Shown: positions 57,301 through 62,740 of the stretch, piece after piece | Layout of the letters: each line of letters begins with the position of its first letter | Position numbering within the stretch: position 1 is the first letter of the stretch | NCBI GenBank assembly: GCA_026874595.1 | Contig: CM049309.1 | Coordinates: 8,647,076-8,711,075 of the forward strand | Direction: 5' to 3' | Source: Sipunculus nudus | Taxonomy: Eukaryota; Annelida; Sipuncula; Golfingiida; Sipunculidae | Length of the DNA stretch: 64,000 bases | Made by a program: the position numbers and the translations under genes | Notes under the pieces: model-generated | Seen by the model: the letters and a program-made list of their open reading frames with translations, nothing else | Database searches by the model: none | Told to the model about the DNA's origin: nothing

Positions 57301-60097
57301 TAAGTCAGATAAAATTTATAAGGGACTAGACTCTCTTGATAAGATTTCATGGTAGACTAGACCCACTGATAACTTGATAGATTGACTTTTGACTCAGTCC
57401 TTATGAGAAGATTACAAATGGATTTGGACCCTTGTGATAAGATTAATGGTTGATTGGGACCCAAATAAGACAGATGATCAGAGTATGATTACAAAGTGCA
57501 CCAGTCTGACTGTTCTGTTCAGGCTTTATACATACTGATATGACTGTGATATTGTAACTGTAACGTGTAAATGTGACCAGATGCATGTTAATCTGGGTTG
57601 TCTCTGATTTCAGGTGTAAGAGTATTGGTTGAGGATTCTTGATGCAGCTGTCACTAACTACATGGGTATTGGTCTGTAGTGTTAATGTAGATTTAACATA
57701 GTACCTTTCACTAAAACATGCCCATACCCCTTAATAATACTTTTTTTCTTTTGATTCTTCCAAACTATATAATATACTGTATAGCATCTCTTCACACACA
57801 TAAGTAATTGAGCTAAAATGGGGGTGGGGTAAAAAAATATTCACTGATCCTTCAGTGTCTTTTGCAGATTTAAGACTAATTTATTTTGGCATGAGTTTTT
57901 TACCATGTGATGATCGTGAACTACAAACACAAACATCAGCAAAACATGAGATGAGTTGTAAATTTCCTCATTACTGGTGTTTCACTATCTCTCACATTGA
58001 ACAGGCTTAGGGATAAAAATACGGGATAAAAGGTAAGATACAGAGATAATGCCCAAAGATGAGAGATCAGGAATTAAGATCTCAGCCAAGGATCGGTTAG
58101 ATCTTTAATGGTCAACCCCCACCTAGCCAGGGTGAGTGGTCTGCAAGCTTAATGGAAGGACTGTGCCCCACAGCCATGTCTCACTCACACACAAGTGAAC
58201 CTTGGGGGTCTGATTTCATATGAGACAAATAATCCAATATATTGCAAAACACTTCACAATGATTGTGAAATATTCATCACTAGAGAATAGAGATATTGTA
58301 ACTACAGCTGATGACATCCGTCAGTGTGACATCAAACTGCTTTTGAAACCACAGACATGGAAAGCCTTCTATATAGGAGTGTTTGGTGCTCATTAGCATA
58401 ATTAGGTCAGAAGGGTGGAGCAGAATGGCCTAATTATTGCAGTTAAGATCAGTCATCCAAATATTATGCTGCTAAGTGTAACATTTTGTAGCACTGGACC
58501 GACCAGAGCAAGAGCTAAACGTTGTTCATTAAGTTGATATTTATGAAGCGTTATTTGTATCCGCCAAAACGAAGTTTTGCGGATACTATGTTTTTGACCG
58601 GGTTCCGCCGCCGCCGCCGCCGCCGCCGCCGCATTCGTTTCCGGAGAACTCCTCTGAGACTACTGGACAGATTTTTCCGAAACTTACACAAATTATCGGG
58701 TCACATGTGAACTGGTGCCTAACCAAGTGACCTTGACCTCTGACCTTTCGTCTCTGCCCAGCGTCCGTTTGTGCGTCTGTTTACACACATAAACCCATAT
58801 ATCTCGGGAACCGTTTGACCGATCCGGAAAATTTTTTTACACAAATGTAGCCCTGGGATAGCTTTATAACATACACAACAAAAGGTGGCGCCACCTGCAA
58901 CCATGTTTGCACAGTGTCCATCTGTTCATCTGCCTGGGGTTAAAATCACTCATATCTCTGCAGTGGTTTGACTAATTCACCTAAAATTTGGCATGCATTT
59001 ACATCCTAGATAGCTTCCTTGATTTTATGACAGGTGGCGCCACCTACATTCACGTTAACGCTCCACACATAAACCCATATATCTCGGGAACCGTTTGACC
59101 GATCCGGAAAAAAATTTTACACAAATGTAGCCCTGGGATAGCTTGATAACATACACAACAAAAGGTGGCGCCACCTGAAACCATGTTTGCACAGCGTCCA
59201 TCTGTTTGTCTGCTGTGGGATAAAATCACTCATATCTCTGCAGTGGTTTGACTTTTCCACTTGAAATTTTGCATGTGTATATATCTTGGATAGTTTCTCG
59301 TTCAAATAACAGGTGGCGCCACCTACAATCATGTTTATGTGGCAGAGATCCAATACTAATATTTTACATATGTAACTCTATATCCTCTTGCCACTCAATC
59401 CATGCCTCACTTCACCCGTCCTTCTCTGATTTTGGCGGATACACGTAGTCGCTTGTCGACTACCCGTATTCTAGTTGTCAGATGGCTTTATTAAATCTGG
59501 GTCTTATGTGCAGATCTCATAAAAACCTGCAGATTAACAGATTCACTCACTTTTTCCAGACTTACTGTTTTAATGCAATAATATACACTGCAAGATAATA
59601 ATAGTTAATACCTGATTTATCATTAAATATCCTCAATTAAATACTAGTATATGCTAAATCAATAGATAGTTCAAAAGTTGGTAGTGTTTAGTACTGTTTA
59701 CTGCTCCATTCATCTTTTAATTAATAGCATTTTAGACTATTCTGCTCTTTTATATTCAAGGTTGAGGTTATTATTTCTATAAATGCCAACTATAAGACCA
59801 TTTGCTAAAAAAATGCACATTGGCATTGATCTTAAACATTTGATAATGGACCATCTCTAACATACAGATCTCAAGAAACACATACACAGACCAGTGACTC
59901 TGCTGTGGTTAATGTCAGCTAAATGATCCCAATATACATTTCTCTTGCAGAACCCAGTGATCAATATGTTTCAGAGTTACCCACGGTTTTGGCCAAATTT
60001 CGTAAATGCACCAAAATCCTATGGTCCACTGACAGTTGAGATGCTTTCTGAAGAAGACCACAAGCAAATCTGTGTCAGAAAGTTCAAGGTCAGAAAG
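33240..60097 (+). CDS. Receptor-type protein tyrosine phosphatase, intracellular part (13 exons, partial at both ends)
   Basis: Joining 33240-33352, 37314-37404, 42127-42203, 43584-43620, 47672-47769, 49414-49530, 51301-51452, 52809-52944, 53267-53416, 54447-54546, 55215-55291, 55754-55885 and 59951-60097 gives 1427 nt: 2 leading nt plus 475 codons without a stop. All 12 internal junctions are GT-AG with matching phases. The product has an acidic/basic juxtamembrane segment, a full PTP domain 1 (about residues 55 to 325: SDYINATYID, YIAAQGP, DFWRMIW, CEKYW, WSDHEVP, HCGGGCGRTG, DQYKFIYD), a linker, and the first half of PTP domain 2 (STDYINAVYVD, YIVTQWP, YGPLTVE). Tandem PTP domains are typical of transmembrane RPTPs, which remove phosphate from tyrosine on membrane-proximal targets. 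The ectodomain, membrane segment and D2 active site are not visible. D1 active-site loops are strongly substituted, so activity is uncertain. The subfamily cannot be assigned without the ectodomain. Confidence 0.93.
33353..37313 (+). other. Intron 1
   Basis: GTAAGA...TTTCAG. Apart from the repeat at 34910-35295 and a decayed element relic at about 36600-37080 (GTAGGTGGTGCCACATCTGTT and flanks), nothing recognised. Confidence 0.7.
34910..35295 (+). repeat. Diverged tandem repeat in intron 1
   Basis: AATATTATCTGATTTxATxC recurs at about 35010 and 35156, each followed by a TGGCT...GATTG...TTTxGCC/CATGTCTG segment. Two to three degraded copies. Confidence 0.45.
37314..37404 (+). CDS. RPTP exon 2: start of PTP domain 1 with altered phosphotyrosine loop
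   Basis: The acceptor is TATTTCAG and the donor is CCAT|GTAAGT. It has 30 codons plus 1 nt. It encodes the N-terminal helices of D1 and the phosphotyrosine-recognition loop. The family consensus is KNRY followed by a short stretch and LPYD; here the sequence is NKLKNSVPDCLP, with the Tyr completed across the junction. Arg and Tyr of KNRY are thus replaced by Ser and Val. The last 14 nt of the exon and its donor seed the 48-bp tandem array that opens intron 2. Confidence 0.9.
37391..38300 (+). repeat. 48-bp tandem array of the exon 2 splice donor
   Basis: The array starts inside exon 2 with ATTGCCTTCCAT|GTAAGTAAAATCAG. The same segment recurs every 48 bp (once or twice 49) for about 19 units. 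The GT positions are 37405 (the true donor), 37453, 37501, 37549, and so on to 38271. In the middle two unit types alternate, giving a 96-bp higher-order repeat: TTGATGTAAGTAAAATC keeps a donor match, while CCATGTTAGAAAAATC has lost it. Because 48 is a multiple of 3, the minus strand shows a 187-codon open frame, which is an artefact. Confidence 0.95.
38970..40100. mobile_element. Fold-back element with repeated arms
   Basis: GGTCTTTCTAAA (38979-38990) recurs inverted as TTTAGAAAGACC (40081-40092), with GATCAG outside both. The left arm is a tandem array of ACCGAAAAGTT-type short repeats, itself duplicated (about 38990-39230 and 39240-39480). The right arm (40018-40075) holds the inverted equivalent, CTTTTCGGTA repeats. 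The interior includes a piece of the 12-kb repeat family and GGCACCAGCGGTGCC. No coding capacity. Target duplication not resolved. Confidence 0.6.
39484..39858 (+). repeat. Fragment of the GTGACCTTGACCTTGA repeat family
   Basis: CATTGCCACTTGACAG, ATTATAAGTCAAA, ATATTTAA and GAGTGACCTTGACCTTGAAT appear in the same order as at about 12680-12860. An A/T low-complexity block (39615-39690) interrupts it. Confidence 0.7.
40770..41445 (+). repeat. Pyrimidine-rich tract, about 670 bp
   Basis: The + strand is dominated by T and C (TCTCTCTC, CTTTCTTT, TTCTTCTC blocks), giving long but low-complexity open frames. It is an imperfect polypyrimidine tract inside intron 2, ending about 680 bp before exon 3. 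Confidence 0.85.
42127..42203 (+). CDS. RPTP exon 3: D1 DQTRV...SDYINATYID
   Basis: The acceptor is TTTTTCAG and the donor is GAC|GTGAGT. The exon is 77 nt: 2 nt completing Tyr, then 25 codons, ending in phase 0. It carries the D1 core motif YDQTRVVL followed by SDYINATYID, close to the family consensus YDHSRVxL...SDYINAxYID. The equivalent D2 exon at 55215 is also 77 nt with the same phases. Confidence 0.95.
42204..43583 (+). other. Intron 3
   Basis: GTGAGT...TTTTTAG. No recognised element. Confidence 0.7.
43584..43620 (+). CDS. RPTP exon 4: 37-nt micro-exon, YIAAQ motif
   Basis: The acceptor is GAATTTTTAG and the donor is CAGG|GTAAGT. It has 12 codons plus 1 nt, encoding STTKRQAYIAAQ and the first base of Gly. 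It corresponds to the YIATQGP motif of PTP domains, with Thr replaced by Ala. The exon is too short for ORF-based detection but is fixed by phase continuity with exons 3 and 5. In D2 the matching sequence is not split by an intron. Confidence 0.92.
43699..45153 (+). mobile_element. Family 3 element, copy A (Helitron/HINE-like)
   Basis: Starts TCCGCCAAAAC after a host A and ends TATTCTAG before a host T, the TC...CTRR and A/T target pattern of Helitrons. The start forms a hairpin (ATCCGCCAAAAC, short loop, GTTTTGCGGAT). GTATCCGCC recurs inverted as GGCGGATAC at about 45114. A hairpin around GTAGTxG-CTTGT-CGACTAC lies just before the end. A (CCG)n run follows the 5' hairpin. The interior alternates two segment types about 130-150 bp apart, each holding GGTGGCGCCACC or a near match. 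No Rep/helicase coding. Confidence 0.75.
45292..45735 (+). mobile_element. Decayed family 2 element
   Basis: TTAGCTTAGCTG, GTCCATTGTCCATCCAG, TTAACAGGGCACAAATCATAA and a 3' part GTCAGCTCAGGGTCTTGACCC follow the order of intact family 2 copies. Only one degenerate unit is left. Confidence 0.55.
45886..47445 (+). mobile_element. Family 2 element, copy B
   Basis: The 5' end TTTTTAGCTCAGCTGACTGT is followed by GTCCGTCATCCGTCTGTCC. About four units related to those at 3.8-7.7 kb follow. The 3' end is GTCAGCTGAGTGTCATGACC-AATG-GGTCACTT. The terminal hairpin stem TGACC/GGTCA is kept although the loop differs from copy A. A C run of about 18 sits at 46113-46130. Confidence 0.75.
47672..47769 (+). 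CDS. RPTP exon 5: D1 GPTRLTVEDFWRMIW
   Basis: The acceptor is CTATAAAG, with a weak pyrimidine tract, and the donor is CGG|GTAAGT. It has 2 nt plus 32 codons. It encodes the conserved PTP helix DFWRMIWQE and the strand VQCIVMATN, ending EHAR where most family members have a Lys or Arg just before CxxYW. It continues in frame into QQCEKYW of exon 6. Confidence 0.93.
47770..49413 (+). other. Intron 5
   Basis: GTAAGT...TTAATAG. A (TA)n(TG)n microsatellite at about 48829-48860; otherwise AT-rich with nothing recognised. Confidence 0.7.
49414..49530 (+). CDS. RPTP exon 6: D1 CEKYW segment
   Basis: The acceptor is TTATTAATAG and the donor is AAG|GTATTT. It has exactly 39 codons, phase 0 at both ends. 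It starts QQCEKYWHNQ, the CxxYW motif of PTP domains, and ends SEFSIRTFRIKK, the strand before the WPD loop. The next intron ends in the acceptor array. Confidence 0.92.
49531..51300 (+). other. Intron 6
   Basis: GTATTT...TTTGCAG. The first 720 bp carry a 107-codon open frame (49549-49872) with no recognised similarity; the rest is the acceptor array. Confidence 0.75.
50253..51335 (+). repeat. 58-bp tandem array of the exon 7 splice acceptor
   Basis: Each unit holds a pyrimidine tract, CTTTGCAG, then GATGGTGAAAATGAAGAAAG, the first 20 nt of exon 7. There are 19 AG positions: 50269, 50327, 50384, 50442, 50500, 50558, 50616, 50674, 50732, 50790, 50848, 50906, 50958, 51016, 51074, 51132, 51190, 51248 and the authentic 51300. 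Spacing is 58 bp (57 once) except two 52-bp steps. Copy 3 is ACAG|CAT, copy 12 is GCAG|AAT and copy 15 is GTAG|GAT. Reading from any upstream copy in the exon 7 frame meets a stop (GGATGA or GGTGGTGA type) at the next copy. Confidence 0.97.
51301..51452 (+). CDS. RPTP exon 7: D1 WPD-loop (WSD) to catalytic Cys
   Basis: The acceptor is the last of 19 tandem TTTGCAG copies; only from this one does the frame stay open. The donor is TGTGG|GTAAGA. It has 50 codons plus 2 nt, starting DGENEERLIKHVQF. It contains SSWSDHEVPN, the WPD-loop equivalent with Pro replaced by Ser and the general-acid Asp kept. It ends LLVHC, where the Cys is the catalytic nucleophile. The exon 7/8 junction splits the signature motif. 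Confidence 0.95.
51940..52180 (+). repeat. Dispersed repeat, intron 7 copy
   Basis: ATGAGACAAATAATC, CAGTTCACAATGA, CAGCxGATGxCxxTCAGTxTGAC, CATGGAAGxCxTTC and TTAGGTxAxAAGGGTGG match the copy at 58213-58430 in the same order. Element type unknown. Confidence 0.65.
52640..52800 (+). repeat. Degenerate dispersed repeat, pogo/Tigger-like, copy 2
   Basis: Starts ACTGAAACCTCGCCTAAC and continues GTGACCACCTCGAAAATAAC and GACCTTGCTTAGATGACCAC; related to 28626-28800. Lies just before the exon 8 acceptor. Confidence 0.45.
52809..52944 (+). CDS. RPTP exon 8: D1 P-loop GGGCGRTG and following helix
   Basis: The acceptor is ACATTTCAG and the donor is CTA|GTAAGT. It has 1 nt plus 45 codons. Joined to exon 7 it gives VHCGGGCGRTGTFIAID, so the C(X)5R signature is intact, but the usual SAGVG is GGGCG. 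The following residues LRNARPHMVATL match the segment leading to the Q-loop (usually RPxMVQTxxQY); the first Gln is Ala here. Confidence 0.95.
52945..53266 (+). other. Intron 8
   Basis: GTAAGT...TTTTAAG, 322 bp, the shortest intron. Nothing else seen. Confidence 0.8.
53267..53416 (+). CDS. RPTP exon 9: end of D1 and D1-D2 linker
   Basis: The acceptor is CTGTTTTAAG and the donor is AAG|GTAATC. It has 50 codons, phase 0 at both ends. It starts DQYKFIYDVIAVYL, the last D1 helix with the second Q-loop Gln kept. It continues through RCGVTVITASELP, as in RPTPs where a Cys-Gly plus Ile-x-Ala segment links D1 to D2, and ends NGFEREYK, matching the FxxEFxxL start of D2. Confidence 0.93.
53417..54446 (+). 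other. Intron 9
   Basis: GTAATC...TTTCAG. Nothing recognised. Confidence 0.75.
54447..54546 (+). CDS. RPTP exon 10: start of PTP domain 2
   Basis: The acceptor is ATATTTCAG and the donor is CCAC|GTGTGT. It has 33 codons plus 1 nt. It encodes TLQQVVPKLS, GHRKENRRKSRDIMLQP; the ENRRKSR stretch is the degenerate D2 counterpart of the KNRY loop, and the LQP/P junction restores the LPPDRARPYL-type motif with exon 11. The donor GTGTGT is the weakest of the gene. Reading through would stop within two codons. Confidence 0.85.
54547..55214 (+). other. Intron 10
   Basis: GTGTGT...TTACAG. Nothing recognised. Confidence 0.75.
55215..55291 (+). CDS. RPTP exon 11: D2 STDYINAVYVD
   Basis: The acceptor is CCTTACAG and the donor is GAT|GTAAGT. 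It has 2 nt plus 25 codons: ERARPYLITHDSNE then STDYINAVYVD. Length (77 nt) and both phases are identical to D1 exon 3, as expected from an ancient internal domain duplication. Confidence 0.94.
55292..55753 (+). other. Intron 11
   Basis: GTAAGT...GTGCAG. Ends with a (TA)n run (about 55723-55741) directly before the acceptor. Confidence 0.8.
55754..55885 (+). CDS. RPTP exon 12: D2 GYAHPNAYIVTQWP
   Basis: The acceptor is TTGTGCAG, preceded by a (TA)n run rather than a normal pyrimidine tract. The donor is AAG|GTAAAT. It has 44 codons, phase 0 at both ends. It contains YIVTQWPLSSTINDIWRLLYDYN, matching YIVTQGPL...DFWRMVWE of D2 domains, then TLVLLNDF. The Gly of QGP is Trp here. It covers in one exon what D1 splits between exons 4 and 5. 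Confidence 0.93.
56450..57480 (+). repeat. GATA-rich minisatellite, about 30-35-bp unit
   Basis: Units resemble GACTGGACCCTCTTGATAAG followed by ATTTATTAGAT. About 30 degenerate copies; most keep TGATAAG. Larger blocks, such as GATAAGTCAGATAAxATT with GGGACTG, are also repeated. Confidence 0.85.
58213..58430 (+). repeat. Dispersed repeat, intron 12 copy
   Basis: Matches 51940-52180 in order and orientation, with numerous substitutions. Confidence 0.65.
58560..59474 (+). mobile_element. Family 3 element, copy B (Helitron/HINE-like)
   Basis: Starts TCCGCCAAAAC after host GTA, with hairpin loop GAA, then a (CCG)n run at about 58605-58633. Ends with GGCGGATACACGTAGTCG, the perfect hairpin GTAGTCG-CTTGT-CGACTAC, then CCGTATTCTAG before host TT. 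Four GGTGGCGCCACC palindromes lie inside. Shorter than copy A by about one internal unit pair. Confidence 0.78.
59951..60097 (+). CDS. RPTP exon 13: D2 segment YGPLTVE (last exon seen)
   Basis: The acceptor is TCTCTTGCAG. It has 49 codons if the donor is AAG|GTCAGT at 60098. An in-phase alternative donor 9 nt upstream (AAG|GTCAGA at 60089) would drop residues VRK. It encodes FQSYPRFWPNF, SYGPLTVEMLSEEDH and CVRKFKVRK, matching YWP..., YGPxxVE and the FRV strand of D2. The D2 WPD-like and signature segments should follow in exons beyond 64,000; I find none between 60,100 and 64,000. Confidence 0.9.
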
Positions 60098-60345
60098 GTC
60101 AGTATCCAAGGTCACCAAAGGTCATGCTCTCAGTTATAACCTTTGACCCTAATACATGTAGAAGTTTATGTGTCAGTCAGAAAGGAGGTGGCTTTTACAT
60201 AATAAAAAAATGTAATAAAAATATTTATTCATGTAACCGTGGGTTGGGGACAAAGACCAGTAGACAAGAAAAGTTTATTTAATCTGTTATTCTTACGGTA
60301 CCTAAATGGAGTGGCTGGCGAAACAGAACAAATAGTATGTTTTTT

Positions 60346-62740
60346 TATGCCCCTGCCACAAAGTGGCCGGGGCATATAGTGTTACCCATGTCCGTCATTC
60401 CGTCCTTCCGTCATTCCGAAATCAAACAGTTGTACAAACTTTTTTTCGCAATGCCGGCAGATGGTGTGTAGGCAGATCGAGTTCGCGTTTTGTCTGAGAT
60501 GACCTACTTTTTGACTGTTTTACGGCTCCTAAACTTTGAAAATAGAAATTTTCATGACAAATACACATGTACAGACTTTTTTTCTCAACGCCTGCAGATA
60601 TTGGCCTGATTTTTTTGTGTGTGGGCAGATAATGACCAGTTACAGATGGAGTTCGAGTTTTGTCCCGGTTGACCTACTTTTGAACGTTTTACGCCTCCTT
60701 AACTTAGAAAATTTCATGAAAAATAGAAATATTCATGACAGATACACATGTACGGACTTTTTTTCGCAATGCCTGCAGATATTGGCCTGATTTTTGGTGT
60801 GAGGGCAGATATAGACCAGTTACAGATCAAGTTTGCGTTTCATCCTGGTTGACCTATTTTGACCGTTTTACGGCTCCTAACCTTAGAAAATTTCATGAAA
60901 AATAGAAATTTTCATGACAAATACACATGTACGGACTTTTTTTCGCAATGCCTGCAGATATTGGCCTGATTTTTGGTGTGAGGGCAGATATAGACCAGTT
61001 ACAGATCAAGTTCGCGTTTCATCCTGGTTGACCTTTTTTGACCGTTTTACGGCTCCTAACCTTAGAAAATTTCATGAAAAATAGAAATTTTCATGACAAA
61101 TACACATGTACAGACTTTTTTCGCAATGCCTGCAGATATTGGCCTGATTTTTTGTGTGTAGGCAGATAATGACCAGTTACAGAAAGAGTTCGCGTTTTGT
61201 CCGAGTTGACCTACTTTTGACTGTTTTACGGCTCCTAAACTAAGAAAATTTCATGAAAAATCGAAATTTTCTTGACAAATACACATGTACAGACTTTTTT
61301 CGCAATGCCTGCAGATATTGGCCTGGTTTTTTGTGTGTGGGCAGATAATGACCAGTTACAGATGGAGTTCGCGTTTTGTCCGAGTTGACCTACTTTTGAC
61401 CGTTTTACGGCTCCTAAACTAAGAAAATTTCATGAAAAATAGAAATTTTCTTGACAAATACACATGTACAGACTTTTTTCGCAATGCCTGCAGATATTGG
61501 CCTGGTTTTTTGTGTGTGGGCAGATAATGACCAGTTACAGATGGAGTTCGCGTTTCGTCCCGGTTGACCTACTTATGAACGTTTTACGCCTCCTTAGCTT
61601 AGAAAATTTCATGAAAAATAGAAATATTCATGACAGATACACATGTAAGGTCTTTTTTTCGCAACGCCTGCAGAAATTGGCCTGATTTTTGGTGTGTGGG
61701 CAGATATAGACCAATTACAGATCGAGTTTGCGTTTTGTCCTGATTGACCTACTTTTGACCGTTTTACGGCTCCTGAACATAGAAAATTTCATGAAAAATA
61801 TGAAATTTCATGACAAATACACATGTATGGACTTTTTTTCGCAATGCCTGCAGATATTGGCCTGATTTTTGGTGTGTAGGCAGATATTGACCAAGTACAG
61901 ATCGAGTTCGCGTTTCGTCCCTGTTGACCTTCTTTTGACTGTTTTACGGCTCCTGAACATAGAAAATTTCATGTAAAATATAAATTTTCATGACAGATAC
62001 ACATGTACAGACTTTTCTTCGCAATACCCGTATATATTGGCCTGATTTTTGGTGTGTGGGCAGATAATGACCAGTTACACATCGAGTTCACGTTTTGACC
62101 CAGTTGACCTATTTTGACCGTTTGACGGTGCTCTAACATAGAAAATTTCATAAAAAAGTGCACATGTATGGACTTTTTTTCGCAGTGCCTGCAGATACGG
62201 GCCTGATTTTTGGTGTGTAGGCAGATAATGACCAGTTACAGATCGAGTTCTTGTTTTGTTCCAGTTGACCTACTTTTGACCATTTGACTGCTCCTGAACA
62301 TAGAAAGTTTCATGAAAAATAGAAATTTTCATAACAAATGCATATGTACTGACTTTTTTTCCTCAATGCCTGCAGATACCACCCTGATTTTTTATGTGTG
62401 GACAGATAATGACAGTTACAGATCGAGTTCCCGTTTTGTCCTGGTTGACCTACTTTTGATTGTTTTACGGCTCCTAAACATAGAAAATTTCATGAAAGAC
62501 AGAAATTTTTATGGAAAATGCACATGTATACTGGACTTTTTTCACAATGCCTGCATATACTGGCATGATTTTTGGTGTGTCGCTTGATAATGACCCGTTA
62601 CAGATCGAGTTTGCATTTTGCCCTTGTTGACCTACTTTTGACCATACGACACCTCCTGAACTTAAAAAATTTTTCAAAATTTTACAAATGTTTCTAATTT
62701 GCCCCAGGCAGGGGCATTCGTGTCATTCCAACACATCTAG
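60346..62740 (+). mobile_element. Family 4 element with about 180-bp tandem array
   Basis: The 5' end TATGCCCCTGCCAC-AAA-GTGGCCGGGGCATA is a hairpin with one mismatch, followed by GTCCGTCATTCCGTCCTTCC. About 12 units of roughly 180 bp share CACATGTACGGACTTTTTT, GCAATGCCTGCAGATATTGG and GACCAGTTACAGATCGAGTT. Near the 3' end GGCAGGGGCAT is the inverse of the 5' motif; a weak hairpin GTGT...ACAC and CATCTAG before TT follow. No coding capacity. Confidence 0.78.

Larger units (their letters stand above)
55886..59950 (+). other. Intron 12
   Basis: GTAAAT...TTGCAG. Contains the GATA minisatellite, a dispersed repeat and a family 3 element. Confidence 0.75.

Noticed and set aside
58522-58710. Open frame with an Arg run
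   Set aside because: The Arg run is the (CCG)n segment of the family 3 element.
60536-62587. Repeated open frames with CLQILA-like endings
   Set aside because: By-product of the 180-bp tandem units of the family 4 element.
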